Source: Castellaniella defragrans
Lineage (GTDB): Bacteria > Pseudomonadota > Gammaproteobacteria > Burkholderiales > Burkholderiaceae_B
NCBI RefSeq assembly: GCF_014203015.1
Contig: NZ_JACHIB010000005.1
Span: forward strand, 62,001-126,000
Length of the DNA: 64,000 nucleotides
Reading direction: 5' to 3'
Below are positions 40,856 to 49,490 of the stretch, piece after piece; within the stretch, counting starts at the first letter, position 1; each line of letters begins with the position of its first letter. Under the pieces are notes generated by a model. That model had not been told where the DNA came from. It searched no databases and worked only from the letters and a program-made list of their open reading frames with translations. The translations under genes were made by a program, and so were the position numbers.

Positions 40856-42142
40856 TCAGGCGGGTGGCGCGGCCAGCACGGTGCACACCGCGTCGGTCAG
40901 CCGCCGCAATTCCTCCGGCGGCATCACGAAGGCGGGCGTCAGGTAGACGACGCTGCCCAGGGGCCGGATCCATGCGCCCGCATCGAGAAAGGCCCGGCAC
41001 AGGGCGGCGCGGTCGGGCGCGCGGTCCAGCTCGACCGCGCCGATGGCGCCCTGGACGCGGACGTCGCGCACGTGGGGCAGGGCCTTGCAGGGCGCCAGGC
41101 CGTCGCGCAGCGCCCGCTCGATGCCGCGCACCTGCGCCAGCCGGGGCTCCGTCTCGAACAGGTCCAGCGAGGCCAGCGCGGCGGCGCAGGCGAGCGCGTT
41201 GCCCATGTAGGTCGGCCCGTGCATCAGCGCGTGCGCGGGGTCGTCGGACCAGAAGCCCTCGAAGACGCGCCGGCTGGCCACGGTTGCGGCCAGCGGCAGG
41301 GTGCCGCCCGTGAGCGCCTTGGACAGCGTGACGATGTCCGGCCGCACGCTCGCCTGCTCGAAGGCGAACATCGTCCCGGTGCGCCCGAAGCCGGTGAAGA
41401 TCTCGTCGAAGATCAGCAGGATGCCGTGGCGGTCGGCCATCTCGCGCAGCCGCGCGAGCACGGCGGGTGCGTGCATCCGCATCCCGCCCGCGCCCTGCAC
41501 CAGCGGCTCGACCAGGAGGGCCGCCACGTGATCGGCATGGCCGCGCAGCCAGGCGTCGAGGGCCTCGGCGCGCGCGTCGTCGGTGGGAAGTTCATGCAGG
41601 TCCTGCCGCGGCACGGCGCCGTCGAAAGCGGCGTGCATGCCCACCCCGGGATCGCAGACCGCCATGGTGCCGAAGGTGTCGCCATGGTAGCCGCCGCGGA
41701 ACGCGACGATGCGCCGCCGCTGCGGTTCGCCCTGGTTGAACCAGTACTGCATGGCCATCTTCAGCGCCACTTCGACCGAGACGGAGCCCGATTCCGTGAA
41801 GAAGACGCGCTCCAGGCCCGGCCCGAGCAGGCCGCACAGGCGCCGGGCCAGCGTCAGCGCGGGTTCGTGCGCGAGCCCGCCGAACATGACGTGGGGCAGG
41901 CTGTCGAGCTGAGCCCGGACGGCCTGGGCGATGTGGGGATGGTTGTAGCCGTGGCAGGCGGTCCACCACGAGGCGATGCCGTCGATCAGGATGCGGCCGT
42001 CGGCCAGTTCGATATGGGTGCCTTGCGTGCGGACCACCGGCATCGGCGCGGCGGCGGTCTTCATCTGGGTGTAGGGCAGCCAGATGTGGCGATGGCCGTC
42101 GGCCAGCCAGGCGGGAAGGGCGGTTTTCATGATTTGTTTCAA
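40856..42142 (-). CDS. bioA: Adenosylmethionine-8-amino-7-oxononanoate aminotransferase
   Basis: A 428-residue PLP enzyme converting KAPA to DAPA with S-adenosylmethionine as amino donor. IWLPYTQMK at the N-terminus, FFTESGSVSVEVALKMA (about 115), RIVAFRGGYHGDTFGTMA (about 145), LIFDEIFTGFGRTG (about 240) and the PLP lysine in TLSKALTGG (about 275). Start at 42142, or MKTALP at 42130. Divergent from bioF with a 187-bp gap. Confidence 0.95.
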   Translation of the reverse strand: MKQIMKTALPAWLADGHRHIWLPYTQMKTAAAPMPVVRTQGTHIELADGRILIDGIASWWTACHGYNHPHIAQAVRAQLDSLPHVMFGGLAHEPALTLARRLCGLLGPGLERVFFTESGSVSVEVALKMAMQYWFNQGEPQRRRIVAFRGGYHGDTFGTMAVCDPGVGMHAAFDGAVPRQDLHELPTDDARAEALDAWLRGHADHVAALLVEPLVQGAGGMRMHAPAVLARLREMADRHGILLIFDEIFTGFGRTGTMFAFEQASVRPDIVTLSKALTGGTLPLAATVASRRVFEGFWSDDPAHALMHGPTYMGNALACAAALASLDLFETEPRLAQVRGIERALRDGLAPCKALPHVRDVRVQGAIGAVELDRAPDRAALCRAFLDAGAWIRPLGSVVYLTPAFVMPPEELRRLTDAVCTVLAAPPA

Positions 42143-42329
42143 TTGGAGGGGCGCCGGAGACGGCGGCGGGTTGGTGGGCGGATGCGGCCTGTTCGGCGCG
42201 AATGGGCGGGAAAATCGTTCAACTCCGTCTTGTCGTCATCTCCTGTCTAAATGTGACGAAAACAGGTTTATTTCATTCATCTTGCTATTATCGCTTCCCA
42301 ATGGATTTTTCACCCGGAGGGAGGGCGGC

Positions 42330-43514
42330 ATGGCGGTGGACCTGTTCGACCCGGTTTTCGAGCATCATCTGCGCGAGGCGCAGCGGCGGGGCCTGCGCCG
42401 CAGCGTGCGCGTGTTCGAGCCTGCGGCGCCGGGGCGCAGCAGGCTCGGCGGCCGCGAGCTCCTGAATTTCTGCAGCAACGATTACCTCGGGCTGTCCCTG
42501 CATCCGGCGCTCGTCGCCCGGGCGTGCGGCCACGCCCGGCGCCACGGGGCGGGCGCGACCGCCTCGCGGCTGGTCTGCGGCACCGGGCCGGCCTGCGCCG
42601 CGACCGAGGACAGGATCGCGCGCGCCAAGGGCACGCAGGCCGCGCTGCTGTTTTCCTCGGGATGGCAGGCGAATGCGGCGATCCTGCCGGCGCTGGTACG
42701 GGGGCTGGGCGCCGATGCGCAGGTCTACGTCGACCGGCTGGCCCACGCCAGCCTGCACCAGGGCTGCCGGGCGGCGGGCATCCGGCAGATCCGCTTCCGC
42801 CACAACGACCTGGATCACCTCGATGCCCTGCTGCGCGCGCGGGCCGGGCGGCCGGGACGGCGCGTGATCGTGACCGAAAGCGTGTTCAGCATGGAGGGCG
42901 ACCGTTGCGACGTGGCGGCGCTGGCCGGCCTGGCGGAGCGGCACGGGGCGTTCCTCTACCTGGACGAGGCCCACGCCACGGGCGTGCTGGGGCCGGACGG
43001 CATGGGCCTGTCGGGCCTGGCCGGGGGGCGGGTCGATCTCGCCATGGGGACGTTCAGCAAGGCGATGGGGAGCTTCGGCGCCTACGCCGCCGGCTCCCGG
43101 GCGCTGTGCGACTACCTGGCCAACGCCTGTTCCGGCTTCGTCTACACGACCGCCCTGCCGCCGGCCGTGCTGGGCGCCATCGAGGCCGCGCTGGACCTCG
43201 TGCCCGGGATGCGCGCCGAGCGCGAGGCGCTGGCCGGCAAGGCCGACGCGCTGCGCGGCGCGTTGCGGTCCATGGGGCTGGACACGGGCGCGTCGAGCAC
43301 GCAGATCGTGCCCGTCCTGGTCGGCGACGAGCGCCGGGCGCTGGCCTTGAGCGAGGCGCTGGAGACGCGCGGCGTGCTGGTGACCGCCATCCGCCCGCCC
43401 ACCGTGCCGCGCGGCACCAGCCGCCTGCGCATCGCGCTCAGCGCGGCGCACACGCGCGCGGACATCGGCCGCTTGACCGATGCGCTGTCGGGCGCGCTGG
43501 AGGCTGTCGCATGA
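42330..43514 (+). CDS. bioF: 8-amino-7-oxononanoate synthase
   Basis: A 394-residue PLP enzyme condensing pimeloyl-ACP with alanine. FCSNDYLGLSLHP (about 45), GAGATASRLVCGTGP (about 72), LFSSGWQANAAI (about 108), FLYLDEAHATGVLG (about 208) and the PLP lysine in GTFSKAMGSFGAY (about 240). The start at 42330 follows GGAGGGAGGG. Overlaps the next gene as ATGA. Confidence 0.96.
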   Translation: MAVDLFDPVFEHHLREAQRRGLRRSVRVFEPAAPGRSRLGGRELLNFCSNDYLGLSLHPALVARACGHARRHGAGATASRLVCGTGPACAATEDRIARAKGTQAALLFSSGWQANAAILPALVRGLGADAQVYVDRLAHASLHQGCRAAGIRQIRFRHNDLDHLDALLRARAGRPGRRVIVTESVFSMEGDRCDVAALAGLAERHGAFLYLDEAHATGVLGPDGMGLSGLAGGRVDLAMGTFSKAMGSFGAYAAGSRALCDYLANACSGFVYTTALPPAVLGAIEAALDLVPGMRAEREALAGKADALRGALRSMGLDTGASSTQIVPVLVGDERRALALSEALETRGVLVTAIRPPTVPRGTSRLRIALSAAHTRADIGRLTDALSGALEAVA

Positions 43515-45112
43515 ATGCCGCGGACCGTCCCGGGCGCGCACCGCCCACGCTCGTGTTCGCGCATGGCTGGGGGTTCGACGCCGGCTTCTGGGACGCGCTG
43601 CGGATCCGGCTGCGGGCCTGGCCGCAGCGGGTCCTGGAGCGGGGCTACTTTTCCGGCCCGGTGGCGGACGACGCGCTGCCGGAAGGCCCGCTGGTGGTGA
43701 TCGGCCACTCGTTCGGCTGCATGCGCCTGCTGGCGCGGCTGGCGCCGTCGCGCCGCCGGCCGTGCGCCTGGATCGGCATCAACGCCTTCGCCCGCTTCAG
43801 TGCGGGCGACGACTTCCGCCATGGCGCGGCGCCGCGCCTGCTGCAGCGCATGGCGGACCGGCTGGAGGCCGCGCCGGCGGCCGTGGTGGACGAGTTCCGG
43901 CGGCGCTGCGGCGCGGCCCCAGCGGGCGCGGCGCCGCATCCGCGGGTGCTGGCCGGCGACCTGCGGGCCCTGCGGGAACTCGACCTGCGTGCCCATGTGC
44001 GCGGCCTCGCCGCGCCGCTGCTGGTGCTGGCGGGCACGGCGGACCCCGTGGTGCCGGCGCCGATGGCCGCGGACGCCTTTCCCGGCCGCGCCATCGGCTG
44101 GATGCCGGGCGGGGGGCATCTGCTGCCCTTGCAGGCCCCCGACTGGTGCGCCGCGCGCATCGCCGGCTTCCTGGCGCATCATGGGCTGGCATCGGCATCG
44201 GCATCGGCATCGGCATCGGCATCGGCACCGGCACCGGCACCGGCATCGGCATCGGCAGCGCGGGAGGGGACCTGGGCTGGCCGTCCGGCGGGCGGGGAGG
44301 GCGGTGAAGCGCCGTGCGTCCGCCCCGGCGGCGTGGCGGCGCGCTTCGGCGCGGCGGCGGCCCATTACGACCGCCATGCCGGCGTGCAGCGCGAGGTCGC
44401 GGCCCGGCTGGCGGCGCGGATCGCCCGGCTCGACCTGCCGGCGCGGCCCCGCATCCTCGAGATCGGTTGCGGCACGGGGCTGCTCACCGGCATGGTGGAC
44501 GCGCATTTCCCCGAGGCGGACTGGACGATCACGGACCTGTCCCCCGCCATGCTGGCGCAGGCCCGCAGCCGCCTGCGCCCGGGGCGGGCGAGCCGCTATC
44601 AGGTCATGGACGGGGAACATCCGGCGCTGGCGGACGGACCCGGGCGCTTCGACCTGATCTGTTCCAGCATGGCCCTGCAGTGGTTCGGCGACCCCGCGCG
44701 CGGGCTGGCGCGGTTGGCGGCCCTGCTGGCGCCGGCCGGGCACCTGGCCGTCGCCCTGCCGACGCGCGGGACGTTCGCCGAGTGGCGCCGGGCGCACGAG
44801 GTCCTGGGGCTGCGCCCGGCCATGATGCGCTTTCCCGCCGCCGGGGCGCTGCGCCCCCGCCGCCCGGACGTCGCGGCGCGGATCGACGTGGAGCGCATCG
44901 TCGACGAGTGCGGCAGCGCCCGGGCGTTCCTGCGCGGCCTGAAGGGCATCGGCGCGACCGCGCCCCGGCCCGACGGCCGGCCGCTGCCCGTGCCGCTGCT
45001 GCGCCGCGTGTGCGCCGAGTTCGACCGCGCCGGCGCACGCTGCTCCTACCGGATCGCGTTCAGCCTGTGGCGCAGGGACGAGGCCGGTGCGCACGGGGAG
45101 GCCTCGCCGTGA
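43511..45112 (+). CDS. BioH-type esterase fused to BioC methyltransferase
   Basis: A 533-residue bifunctional protein. Residues about 1-225 are an alpha/beta hydrolase of BioH type: FAHGWGFDAGFW, nucleophile in GHSFGCMRLL (about 60), acid in GTADPVVP (about 180), His in GGGHLLPL (about 200). Residues about 275-530 are BioC: ARFGAAAAHYDRHAGVQ, SAM site ILEIGCGTGLLTG (about 317), TDLSPAMLAQA, CSSMALQWFGD (about 385). BioC caps malonyl-ACP with a methyl ester and BioH removes it from pimeloyl-ACP at the end, so one chain carries the first and last steps. The domains are joined by a Ser-Ala/Pro-Ala linker encoded by a hexanucleotide repeat. ATGA overlap fixes the start. Confidence 0.9.
   Translation: MNAADRPGRAPPTLVFAHGWGFDAGFWDALRIRLRAWPQRVLERGYFSGPVADDALPEGPLVVIGHSFGCMRLLARLAPSRRRPCAWIGINAFARFSAGDDFRHGAAPRLLQRMADRLEAAPAAVVDEFRRRCGAAPAGAAPHPRVLAGDLRALRELDLRAHVRGLAAPLLVLAGTADPVVPAPMAADAFPGRAIGWMPGGGHLLPLQAPDWCAARIAGFLAHHGLASASASASASASAPAPAPASASAAREGTWAGRPAGGEGGEAPCVRPGGVAARFGAAAAHYDRHAGVQREVAARLAARIARLDLPARPRILEIGCGTGLLTGMVDAHFPEADWTITDLSPAMLAQARSRLRPGRASRYQVMDGEHPALADGPGRFDLICSSMALQWFGDPARGLARLAALLAPAGHLAVALPTRGTFAEWRRAHEVLGLRPAMMRFPAAGALRPRRPDVAARIDVERIVDECGSARAFLRGLKGIGATAPRPDGRPLPVPLLRRVCAEFDRAGARCSYRIAFSLWRRDEAGAHGEASP
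44188..44259 (+). repeat. Hexanucleotide repeat encoding the BioH-BioC linker
   Basis: Twelve units of six bases: six GGCATC, three GGCACC, two GGCATC and one GGCAGC. Read in frame it gives alternating Ala-Ser, then Ala-Pro, then Ala-Ser. Slippage by whole units would change linker length without breaking the frame. Confidence 0.95.
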
Positions 45113-45822
45113 GGCCGCGTGCAGCCGGATCCGGCGCCGGGCCGTGCCCGGGCGCGTTCGTGACGGGCACGGACACCGACGTGGGCAAGACGCTGGTGGC
45201 GGCGATCCTGGTCAAGGCCTGGAGCGGCGACTACTGGAAGCCGTACCAGACCGGCGTCGCGGCCACCCGCGGCGACACCGAGACCGTGGCGGCCCTGCTC
45301 GGTCCGGGCGGCGGCCACGTGCTGCACGCCCCCGCCTGCGTGCTGGCGGCGCCGCTGGCCCCGTGGGCGGCGGCGCGGGCGGAGGGCGTGACACTCGACG
45401 TATCCGGCCTGCGTCCTCCCCGGACGGCCGTCCCGCTGGTCGTGGAAGGCGCGGGCGGGCTGTACGTGCCGGTGGACGCCCATTGCATGATGATCGATCT
45501 GGCCGCCCGCCTGGGCCTGCCCGTGGTGCTGGTGGCGCGCAGCACGCTGGGCACGATCAACCACACGCTGCTGAGCCTGCGGGCCTTGCGCGCGCGCGGC
45601 CTGCCCGTGCTGGGCGTGGTGATGAACGGCCCGCCCTCGCCCGGCAACCGCGAGGCGCTGGAACGTTTCGGGCGGGTGCGCATCATCGCGGAGATTCCGC
45701 CGCTGGCCCGGGTCGATGCGGCCGCGGTCGCCCGCGTGGCCGCGGGCATCCCCGCGCTGGACACCCTGATGCGGGACGTGCGGCGGTCCCGGCGGCGGCG
45801 TGCGGGGTTCCCGCCGGCCTAG
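45109..45822 (+). CDS. bioD: Dethiobiotin synthetase
   Basis: A 237-residue ATP-dependent carboxylase. P-loop FVTGTDTDVGKT (about 17-28), YWKPYQTG (about 42), VVEGAGGLYVPVD (about 105), and VVLVARSTLGTINHTLLS (about 135). The GTG start at 45109 overlaps the BioHC stop as GTGA. Its TAG stop overlaps the stop of the convergent transporter gene. No bioB follows. Confidence 0.93.
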   Translation: MRPRAAGSGAGPCPGAFVTGTDTDVGKTLVAAILVKAWSGDYWKPYQTGVAATRGDTETVAALLGPGGGHVLHAPACVLAAPLAPWAAARAEGVTLDVSGLRPPRTAVPLVVEGAGGLYVPVDAHCMMIDLAARLGLPVVLVARSTLGTINHTLLSLRALRARGLPVLGVVMNGPPSPGNREALERFGRVRIIAEIPPLARVDAAAVARVAAGIPALDTLMRDVRRSRRRRAGFPPA

Positions 45823-46754
45823 GATGCCGCGACGGCGCGCGCGGCGCCGTTGCGGCGCCATTCGACGAGGCCGATCGTGATGCCGCTGGCGCAGACGACG
45901 GCGATGCCCAGCCAGGACACCGGATCGGGGAACTGTTCCCAGATGAGCCAGCCCAGCGCGGCGGCGCTGACGATCTGGAAGTAGATGAAGGGCGCCAGCA
46001 GCGAGGCGGGCGCCTGCCGGTACGCCTGGATCTGCAGGAAATGCCCCAGGCAGCCCCAGAATCCCGTGCTCAGCAGCACCAGCCACTGCGCCGGGGAGAG
46101 CCGCGCGGACAGCGCCGCGAGATCCTGCCAGTAGAGGGGCAGGGCCAGCGCCATGACGGCGCTGCCCACGGCGCCGCTCCAGATCAGCGTCGTGTAGGAA
46201 TCGTCCACCGCCACCCGGCGCGACGCGATGTACTGCGACGCCAGCGCGCAGGCCGTCAGCAGGCCGAAGAGCGTGCCGGCCGGGTCCAGCCCCGCGCCCG
46301 GCCGCACCACCACCAGCACCCCCAGGAGGCCCACGCCCGCCGCCACCCAGCGCGACAGGAAGGGCGGCTCCTTGAGCGCCCAGGGCGCGATCGCCAGCAC
46401 GATCAGGGGCGCGAGGAAATTGATCGCGGTCGCCTGGCCCAGTGGCAGGTAATGCAGGGTGGTGAAGAACAGCAGGGTGGCGGCCAGCATGGACAGGCCG
46501 CGCGCCACTTGCGCGCGCGGGCGGCTGCAGCGCAGGGCCCGCCATCCGCGGGCCGGGACGACCACCATCATGGCCAGCGCCATGTGCACCCCGTAGCGCA
46601 CCAGGCACACCACGAACAGCGCGACGCCGGCGTCGGGGCCCATCAGGTACTTGCCGCTGGCGTCCAGCCCCGACAGCGCCCACATGGACACGACCAGAAG
46701 CAGGACGCCCGCCAGGGTGCGGCGGGCGGGGGTTCCAGTGGGGGTGGGGGGCAA
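45819..46754 (-). CDS. EamA/DMT-family transporter
   Basis: A 311-residue membrane protein with ten hydrophobic segments in two EamA repeats (about 12-140 and 155-290). It starts VLLLVVSMWALSGLDASGKYL and contains ATAINFLAPLIVLAIAPWAL. Drug/metabolite exporters of this type have no predictable substrate. Convergent with bioD; divergent from cydA. Confidence 0.88.
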   Translation of the reverse strand: MPPTPTGTPARRTLAGVLLLVVSMWALSGLDASGKYLMGPDAGVALFVVCLVRYGVHMALAMMVVVPARGWRALRCSRPRAQVARGLSMLAATLLFFTTLHYLPLGQATAINFLAPLIVLAIAPWALKEPPFLSRWVAAGVGLLGVLVVVRPGAGLDPAGTLFGLLTACALASQYIASRRVAVDDSYTTLIWSGAVGSAVMALALPLYWQDLAALSARLSPAQWLVLLSTGFWGCLGHFLQIQAYRQAPASLLAPFIYFQIVSAAALGWLIWEQFPDPVSWLGIAVVCASGITIGLVEWRRNGAARAVAAS

Positions 46755-46845
46755 GGGTCGTCTCCGGCGGGGCGTTCAGCCTCGCTACTATAGGCCATTC
46801 CCCGGCAATCCCGGGCATTCCCGGGTCGCCCGGACCGAAGTCCCC

Positions 46846-46861
46846 TGGAACGAAACTTGCT
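46846..46861 (+). promoter_or_regulatory. Sigma-54-type promoter for cydAB
   Basis: Plus strand reads TGGAACGAAACTTGCT. It has the consensus leading T, GG/GC spacing and TTGCT; only one A replaces the C of CACG. The cydA start is 41 nt downstream. Confidence 0.78.
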
Positions 46862-46901
46862 GCCCGGCTGCGCCCCTCGGTCGGCGAGGAGGGAGGCCCC
46901 C

Positions 46902-48305
46902 ATGGACGCAGTCCTGCTTGCGCGCATCCAGTTCGGATTCACGATTTCGTTCCACATCATCTTTCCGGCGATCACGATCGGACTGGCCAGCTACCTGGCG
47001 GTGCTGGAGGCCTTGTGGCTGGCCACGGGCAGGCCGGTCTACATGACGCTGTACCGCTTCTGGCTGCGGCCCTTCGCCGTCGCGTTCGCGATGGGCGTGG
47101 TGTCGGGCATCGTCCTGGCCTACCAGTTCGGCACCCACTGGAGCGGATTCTCGCGCTTCGCGGGCGCCATCACCGGCCCCTTGCTCACCTACGAGGTCCT
47201 GACCGCCTTCTTCCTGGAGGCGGGCTTCCTGGGCGTGATGCTGTTCGGGCTCAAGCGGGTCGGCCCGGGGCTGCATTTCGTGTCGACCTGCGTGGTCGCG
47301 CTCGGCACGCTGATCTCGGCCACGTGGATCCTCGCCTCCAACAGCTGGATGCAGACGCCGCAGGGCCACGAGATCGTGCGGGGCGTGGCGGTTCCGGTCG
47401 ACTGGCTGCGGGTGATCTTCAATCCGTCCTTTCCGTTTCGCCTGAGCCACATGGTGGTCGCCGCGTTCGTCGCCACGGCGCTCATCGTGGGCGGCACCGG
47501 CGCGTGGCACCTGCTCCGGGGCCGCAGCAACGCGCCGGTGCGGACGATGCTGTCGATGGCGATGTGGATGCTGCTCGGCGCGGCGCCGGCGCAGGCCGTG
47601 ATCGGCGATTTCCACGGCCTCAACACGCTCGCGTACCAGCCCGCGAAGCTGGCGGCGATGGAGGGACACTGGGAAAAGGCGTTGCCGGGCGAAGGCGTGC
47701 CGCTGATCCTGTTCGGCTGGCCCGACATGGGCGCCGAGGAGACGCGCTACGCCGTCGAGGTGCCCCGGCTCGGCAGCCTGATCCTGACGCACAGCTGGGA
47801 CGGGCAGGTCCCCGCGCTGAAGGATTTCCCCGCGGCCGACCGGCCCGATTCGACGGTCGTGTTCTGGACGTTCCGCGCCATGGTCGGCCTGGGCCTGTTG
47901 ATGATCGCGCTGGCCTTCTGGGGCGCGTGGCTGCGCCGGGGCGGGCGCCTGTACCTGAACCGGCGCTTTCTGCGGTTCGCCGTGGCCATGTCGCCCGCGG
48001 GCCTCGCGGCCATCCTGGCCGGCTGGAACACCACCGAGATCGGCCGCCAGCCCTGGGTCGTGTACGGGCTGCTGCGCACCAGCGAGGCCGCGTCGCCGCA
48101 TCCGGCCGGGCAGGTCGCGTTCACCCTGGCCCTGTTCGTGCTGGTGTACGTCGCGGTGTTCGGCGCCGGCACGACGTACGGCATGCACCTGCTCGCGCAG
48201 GACCCGCTGGATTCGGCGCCCGAACCCGACGGCGGCGCGGGCCAGGCCAGCCAGCCGATGCGGCCGCTCTCGGCCGCGCAGGAGCGAGACGACCATGGGC
48301 ATTGA
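46902..48305 (+). CDS. cydA: Cytochrome bd-type quinol oxidase subunit I, CIO type
   Basis: A 467-residue polytopic membrane protein of the cyanide-insensitive CydA/CioA group. ARIQFGFTISFHIIFPAITIG (in part) carries the first heme ligand His (about 19), the second-helix LRPFAVAFAMGVVSGIVL follows, SFPFRLSHMVVAAFVATA (about 183) holds another heme His, and NTTEIGRQPWVVYG (about 386) is the GRQPW signature. The Q-loop is short, as in CIO. Reduces oxygen with ubiquinol at high affinity. Preceded by GAGGAGGGAG. Confidence 0.95.
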   Translation: MDAVLLARIQFGFTISFHIIFPAITIGLASYLAVLEALWLATGRPVYMTLYRFWLRPFAVAFAMGVVSGIVLAYQFGTHWSGFSRFAGAITGPLLTYEVLTAFFLEAGFLGVMLFGLKRVGPGLHFVSTCVVALGTLISATWILASNSWMQTPQGHEIVRGVAVPVDWLRVIFNPSFPFRLSHMVVAAFVATALIVGGTGAWHLLRGRSNAPVRTMLSMAMWMLLGAAPAQAVIGDFHGLNTLAYQPAKLAAMEGHWEKALPGEGVPLILFGWPDMGAEETRYAVEVPRLGSLILTHSWDGQVPALKDFPAADRPDSTVVFWTFRAMVGLGLLMIALAFWGAWLRRGGRLYLNRRFLRFAVAMSPAGLAAILAGWNTTEIGRQPWVVYGLLRTSEAASPHPAGQVAFTLALFVLVYVAVFGAGTTYGMHLLAQDPLDSAPEPDGGAGQASQPMRPLSAAQERDDHGH

Positions 48306-49299
48306 TCTTCCCCTCATCTGGGCCATCATCATCCTCTTCGCGGTGATGATGTATATCGTGATGGACGGCTTCGACCTGGGCATCGGCCTGCTGTTTCCCT
48401 TCGTCCGGGACCGCGGCGACCGCGACGTCATGGTCAATACCGTGGCGCCGGTGTGGGACGGCAACGAAACCTGGCTCGTCCTGGGCGGCGCCGGCCTGCT
48501 GGCCGCCTTTCCGCTGGCCTATTCCATCGTGCTGCAAGCCCTGAGCGTGCCCATCGTGCTGATGCTCGTGGGCCTCGTGTTCCGCGGCGTGGCCTTCGAG
48601 TTCCGCTTCAAGGCGCCGCCGGCGGCCCGGGGGCGCTGGGATCTCGCCTTCTGGGGCGGATCGGTCGTCGCGGCCTTTTTCCAGGGCATCGTCCTGGGCT
48701 CCTTCGTGGACGGTTTCGCCGCGCCCGGCACGCGCTCCGGCGCCGGCCTGCCGTGGCTCGCGCCGTTTCCGGTGTTCACGGGACTGGGGCTGATCGTCGG
48801 CTACGGCCTGCTCGGCGTGACGTGGCTGACGATGAAGACCGAGGGCGGGCTGCGGGCGCGCTGCGTGCGGATCGCCGGGCCGCTGGCCTGGGCCTTCCTC
48901 GGCGTCATCGTCATCGTCAGCGTGTGGACGCCGCTGGCCCATCCCCGGATCGCGGAGCGCTGGTTCTCCTATCCCAACCTGCTCTGGTTCGCGCCCGTGC
49001 CGCTGCTGGTGGGCGTGGCGCTGTGGCAGCTGCGGGCCGCGCTCCGGCGCGATTCCGGCGCCGCGCCGTTCCTGTGGACCCTGCTGCTGGTGTTCCTGGG
49101 CTACAGCGGCCTGGGCATCAGCCTGTGGCCCTACGTGGTGCCGCCCATCCTGACCATCCGGGAGGCGGCCGGGCCGCCGCAGAGCCTGGGCTTCACCCTG
49201 GTGGGCGCGCTGCTCGTCATCCCCATGATCCTGACGTACACCGGCTGGTCGTACTGGGTGTTCCGCGGCAAGGTGCGCGCCGGGGAGGGCTACCATTGA
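48295..49299 (+). CDS. cydB: Cytochrome bd-type quinol oxidase subunit II
   Basis: A 334-residue membrane subunit with eight to nine helices. YIVMDGFDLGIGLLFPFV (about 21-38), TVAPVWDGNETWLVLGG (about 48-64) and PYVVPPILTIREAAGP (about 280) are family hallmarks. It overlaps cydA by 11 nt and the DUF2474 gene by 4 nt. Confidence 0.95.
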   Translation: MGIDLPLIWAIIILFAVMMYIVMDGFDLGIGLLFPFVRDRGDRDVMVNTVAPVWDGNETWLVLGGAGLLAAFPLAYSIVLQALSVPIVLMLVGLVFRGVAFEFRFKAPPAARGRWDLAFWGGSVVAAFFQGIVLGSFVDGFAAPGTRSGAGLPWLAPFPVFTGLGLIVGYGLLGVTWLTMKTEGGLRARCVRIAGPLAWAFLGVIVIVSVWTPLAHPRIAERWFSYPNLLWFAPVPLLVGVALWQLRAALRRDSGAAPFLWTLLLVFLGYSGLGISLWPYVVPPILTIREAAGPPQSLGFTLVGALLVIPMILTYTGWSYWVFRGKVRAGEGYH

Positions 49300-49445
49300 A
49301 ATCGGACGCGCGGAAATCGAACGCGCCGGGCCCCTGGCTGCGCCGGCTGGCGTGGCTGCTGGCGCTGTGGGCCGGCGGCCTCGCCGCGTTCGCCGCGGCG
49401 GCCTGGCTGCTGCGCACGCTGGTGCGCGGGATCATGCCGCCATAA
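49296..49445 (+). CDS. DUF2474 small membrane subunit of CIO oxidase
   Basis: A 49-residue protein with a single transmembrane helix (LLALWAGGLAAFAAAAWLL, about residues 21-40). DUF2474 proteins follow cydAB of the CIO type and are thought to be an accessory subunit like CydX. Translation likely begins at TTG 49296, overlapping the cydB stop as TTGA; no ATG is available in frame near the start. Confidence 0.8.
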   Translation: MKSDARKSNAPGPWLRRLAWLLALWAGGLAAFAAAAWLLRTLVRGIMPP

Positions 49446-49450
49446 TGGAC

Positions 49451-49482
49451 AAGGGCTTACGACGTTTCCATCGTAAGCCCTT
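49451..49482. terminator. 12-bp stem terminator between cyd operon and tRNA-Arg
   Basis: AAGGGCTTACGA and TCGTAAGCCCTT form a perfect 12-bp stem with an 8-nt loop. It lies 5 nt past the DUF2474 stop and 8 nt past the 3' end of the tRNA on the other strand, so it can stop both transcripts. Confidence 0.9.
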
Positions 49483-49490
49483 GATTTGTA

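Noticed and set aside
42143-42329. BirA or BioR operator between bioA and bioF
   Set aside because: The AT-rich stretch near 42240-42300 lacks both the TTGTAAACC/GGTTTACA arms of BirA sites and a TTATNNATAA BioR box; nothing convincing was seen.
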